This document shows positions 33,216-34,430 of a stretch of 34,430 nucleotides of DNA, one piece after another. The notes below the pieces were generated by a model, which saw only the letters and a program-made list of their open reading frames with translations, was not told the DNA's origin and made no database searches. Location of the stretch: contig NC_049981.1 of assembly GCF_000003815.2 (NCBI RefSeq), positions 7,707,109 through 7,741,538 of the forward strand, written 5' to 3'. Made by a program: the position numbers and the translations under genes. Position 1 is the stretch's first letter. Each line of letters starts with the position of its first letter. Origin of the DNA: Branchiostoma floridae (taxonomy: Eukaryota; Chordata; Leptocardii; Amphioxiformes; Branchiostomatidae).

Positions 33216-34430
33216 TCTTCTAAACAAAGCCGGACACGGCACCGGGTAGGGGGTGACTTAATGACGCGACTGTAGCTTAGACTTTAAGTTCCGGCCCGGC
33301 AAATTTGGTATGGTAGGAAAGGTTGCATAGCAAGGAATCGAAAGGTGCAAACCGCAAAATATTCGGATACTTCCTTCTCGAGATATTCTTGAGTATACGG
33401 GCTCTGTTTAGGCGCAACCGCTAGCCCCTTCTCCTAAACACCACCGGTCACGGCACCGTGTAGGGGGTAACTTAATGACGCGACTGTAGCTTAGACTTTA
33501 AGATCCGGCCCGGCAAACTTGGTATGGTTGGAAAGGTTGCATAACAAGGAATCGAAAGGTGCAAACCGCAAAATATTCGGATGCTTCCTTCTCGAGATAT
33601 TCTTGAGTATGCGGGCTCTGTTTAGGCGCAACCGCTAGCCCCTTCTCCTAAACACCACCGGTCACGGCACCGTGTAGGGGGTGACTTAATGACGCGACTG
33701 TAGCTTAGACTTTAAGTTCCGGCCTGGCAAATTTGGTATGGTAGGAAAGACTGCATAGCAAGAAATCGAAAGGTGCAAACCGCAAAATATTCGGATGCTT
33801 CCTTCTCGAGATATTCTTGAGTATACGGGCTCTGTTTAGGCGCAACCGCTAGCCCCTTCTCCTAAACACCACCGGTCACGGCACCGTGTAGGGGGTGACT
33901 TAATCACGCGACTGTAGCTTAGACTTTAAGTTCCGGCCCGGCAAACTTGGTATGGTTGGAAAGGTTGCATAGCAAGGAATCGAAAGGTGCAAACCGCAAA
34001 ATATTCGGATACTTCCTTCTCGAGATATTCTTGAGTATACAGGCTCTGTTTAGGCGCAACCGCTAGCCCCTTCTCCTAAACACCACCGGTCACGGCACCG
34101 TGTAGGGGGTGACTTAATGACGCGACTGTAGCTTAGACTTTAAGTTCCGGCCCGGCAAACTTGGTATGGTTGGAAAGGTTGCATAACAAAGAATTGAAAG
34201 GTGCAAACCGCAAAATATTCAGATGCTTCATTCTCGAGATATTCTTGAGTATGCGGGCTCTGTTTAGGCGCAACCGCTAGCCCCTTCTCCTAAACACCGC
34301 CGGACACGGCACCGGGTAGGGGGTGACTGAATGACGCGACTGTAGCTTAGACTTTAAGTTCCGGCCCGGCAAACTTGGTATGGTTGGAAAGGTTGCATAG
34401 CCAAGGAATCGAAAGGGCAAACCGCAAAAT
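33216..34430 (+). repeat. Higher-order cassette g-a-b-c-d-e, copy 7, cut by the window end
   Basis: Starts are 33216 (g, gcttag form), 33430 (a), 33644 (b, ggcctggc), 33858 (c, aatcg form), 34072 (d, full marks) and 34286 (e). The e copy has the rare gactgaatg also seen at 25066. The last 40 bases carry an extra c (tagccaagg) and lack two bases (aaagggcaaacc), so sequence quality may fall at the edge. Confidence 0.9.

Larger units (their letters stand above)
1..34430 (+). repeat. Tandem satellite DNA array, about 161 monomers of 214 bp
   Basis: The landmark tctcctaaac recurs at 1, 215, 429, 643 and 857 and then on to 34286, so the period is 214 bp. All copies are in direct orientation and nothing foreign separates them. 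Monomer types that I compared by eye differ at roughly 3-15 of 214 positions, or about 93-99% identity. Most length changes are 1-2 bases; the exceptions are the 100-N gap and the abnormal block at 28567-28771. Because 214 is not a multiple of three, no reading frame can run through the array. Such homogeneous arrays are known from eukaryotic centromeric, pericentromeric and subtelomeric heterochromatin. Which of these applies, and in which organism, is not visible here. I do not recognise the family. An array of intergenic-spacer subrepeats is an alternative, but I see no rRNA sequence and the array is very long for that. Confidence 0.98.

Noticed and set aside
1-34430. CRISPR array
   Set aside because: The whole 214-bp unit is repeated with no unique spacers, and the unit is far longer than a CRISPR repeat.
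1-34430. CENP-B box (TTCGNNNNANNCGGG)
   Set aside because: The TTCG in attcggatacttcc is not followed by the required A and CGGG at the right spacing, and I found no match on the other strand.
1-34430. 5S or other ribosomal RNA gene repeats
   Set aside because: I recognise no conserved rRNA segment, internal promoter or T-run terminator in the monomer.
1-34430. Telomeric repeats or an array boundary
   Set aside because: No TTAGGG- or TTTAGGG-type runs and no unique flank occur; gtagggggtg is an isolated G run inside the monomer.

Overview
This window is a single, uninterrupted head-to-tail satellite DNA array. A unit of about 214 bp repeats roughly 161 times from the first base to the last, always in the same orientation. 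I see no protein-coding gene, tRNA, rRNA, transposon or CRISPR array. The open reading frames that exist are 60-75 codons long, recur once per repeat and are by-products of the repeat. A homogeneous array of over 34 kb, with two runs of N in it, is what assembled eukaryotic heterochromatin (centromeric, pericentromeric or subtelomeric) looks like. The sequence alone does not let me name the species, and I do not recognise the satellite family. The reference monomer is 51% GC by hand count and has about as many CpG as expected.

The array is not a simple run of equal units. Using monomer positions numbered from the 't' of tctcctaaac (reference copy 11348-11561), I can sort monomers into recurring types by diagnostic substitutions. 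Type g: C4T, C12A, C13A, usually T62G, C89T. Type a: G30T, G40A, T74A, G115A, A154G, A182G. Type b: G30T, C82T/G83T, C89T, T100A, G107A/T108C, G120A, A154G. Type c: G48C, usually C124T, G184A. Type d: G115A, G119A, C124T, G150A, A154G, C159A, A182G. Type e: T19A without the g marks. The types occur in fixed order, forming a six-monomer cassette g-a-b-c-d-e. It is complete or nearly so at 4497, 7066, 14151, 18215, 20359, 31290 and 33216, and partial at 9204, 15647, 16931, 26777 and 29363. A second cassette, delta-b-a-TG, occurs at 2140 and 23569 and partly at 2995 and 28275; delta is a 213-bp monomer with a rearranged stretch near monomer position 30-42. A third motif, p-q, precedes g at 4068, 26349, 28935 and 30434. 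Between cassettes lie near-consensus monomers. Spacing between g monomers is 6, 7, 10, 11 or 12 units, so the higher-order structure is irregular and evidently still being rearranged.

Layout: 1-4496 mixed monomers with two delta cassettes; 4497-10170 cassette-rich; 10171-10816 N run; 10817-12201 mixed, with clustered one-base insertions beside the gaps; 12202-12301 a 100-N gap; 12302-14150 mixed; 14151-21642 the most cassette-dense part, including a seven-monomer block followed by copies one monomer shorter; 21643-26776 mixed with a second delta cassette; 26777-28566 cassette remnants; 28567-28771 a block of abnormal, C-rich, barely alignable sequence; 28772-34430 further p-q-g and g-to-e cassettes up to the window edge.

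The main biological content is the record of unequal exchange: shared private variants kilobases apart, monomers that look like joins of two types, and loss of single monomers from duplicated blocks. Centromere or other chromosomal function is plausible but not shown by the sequence.
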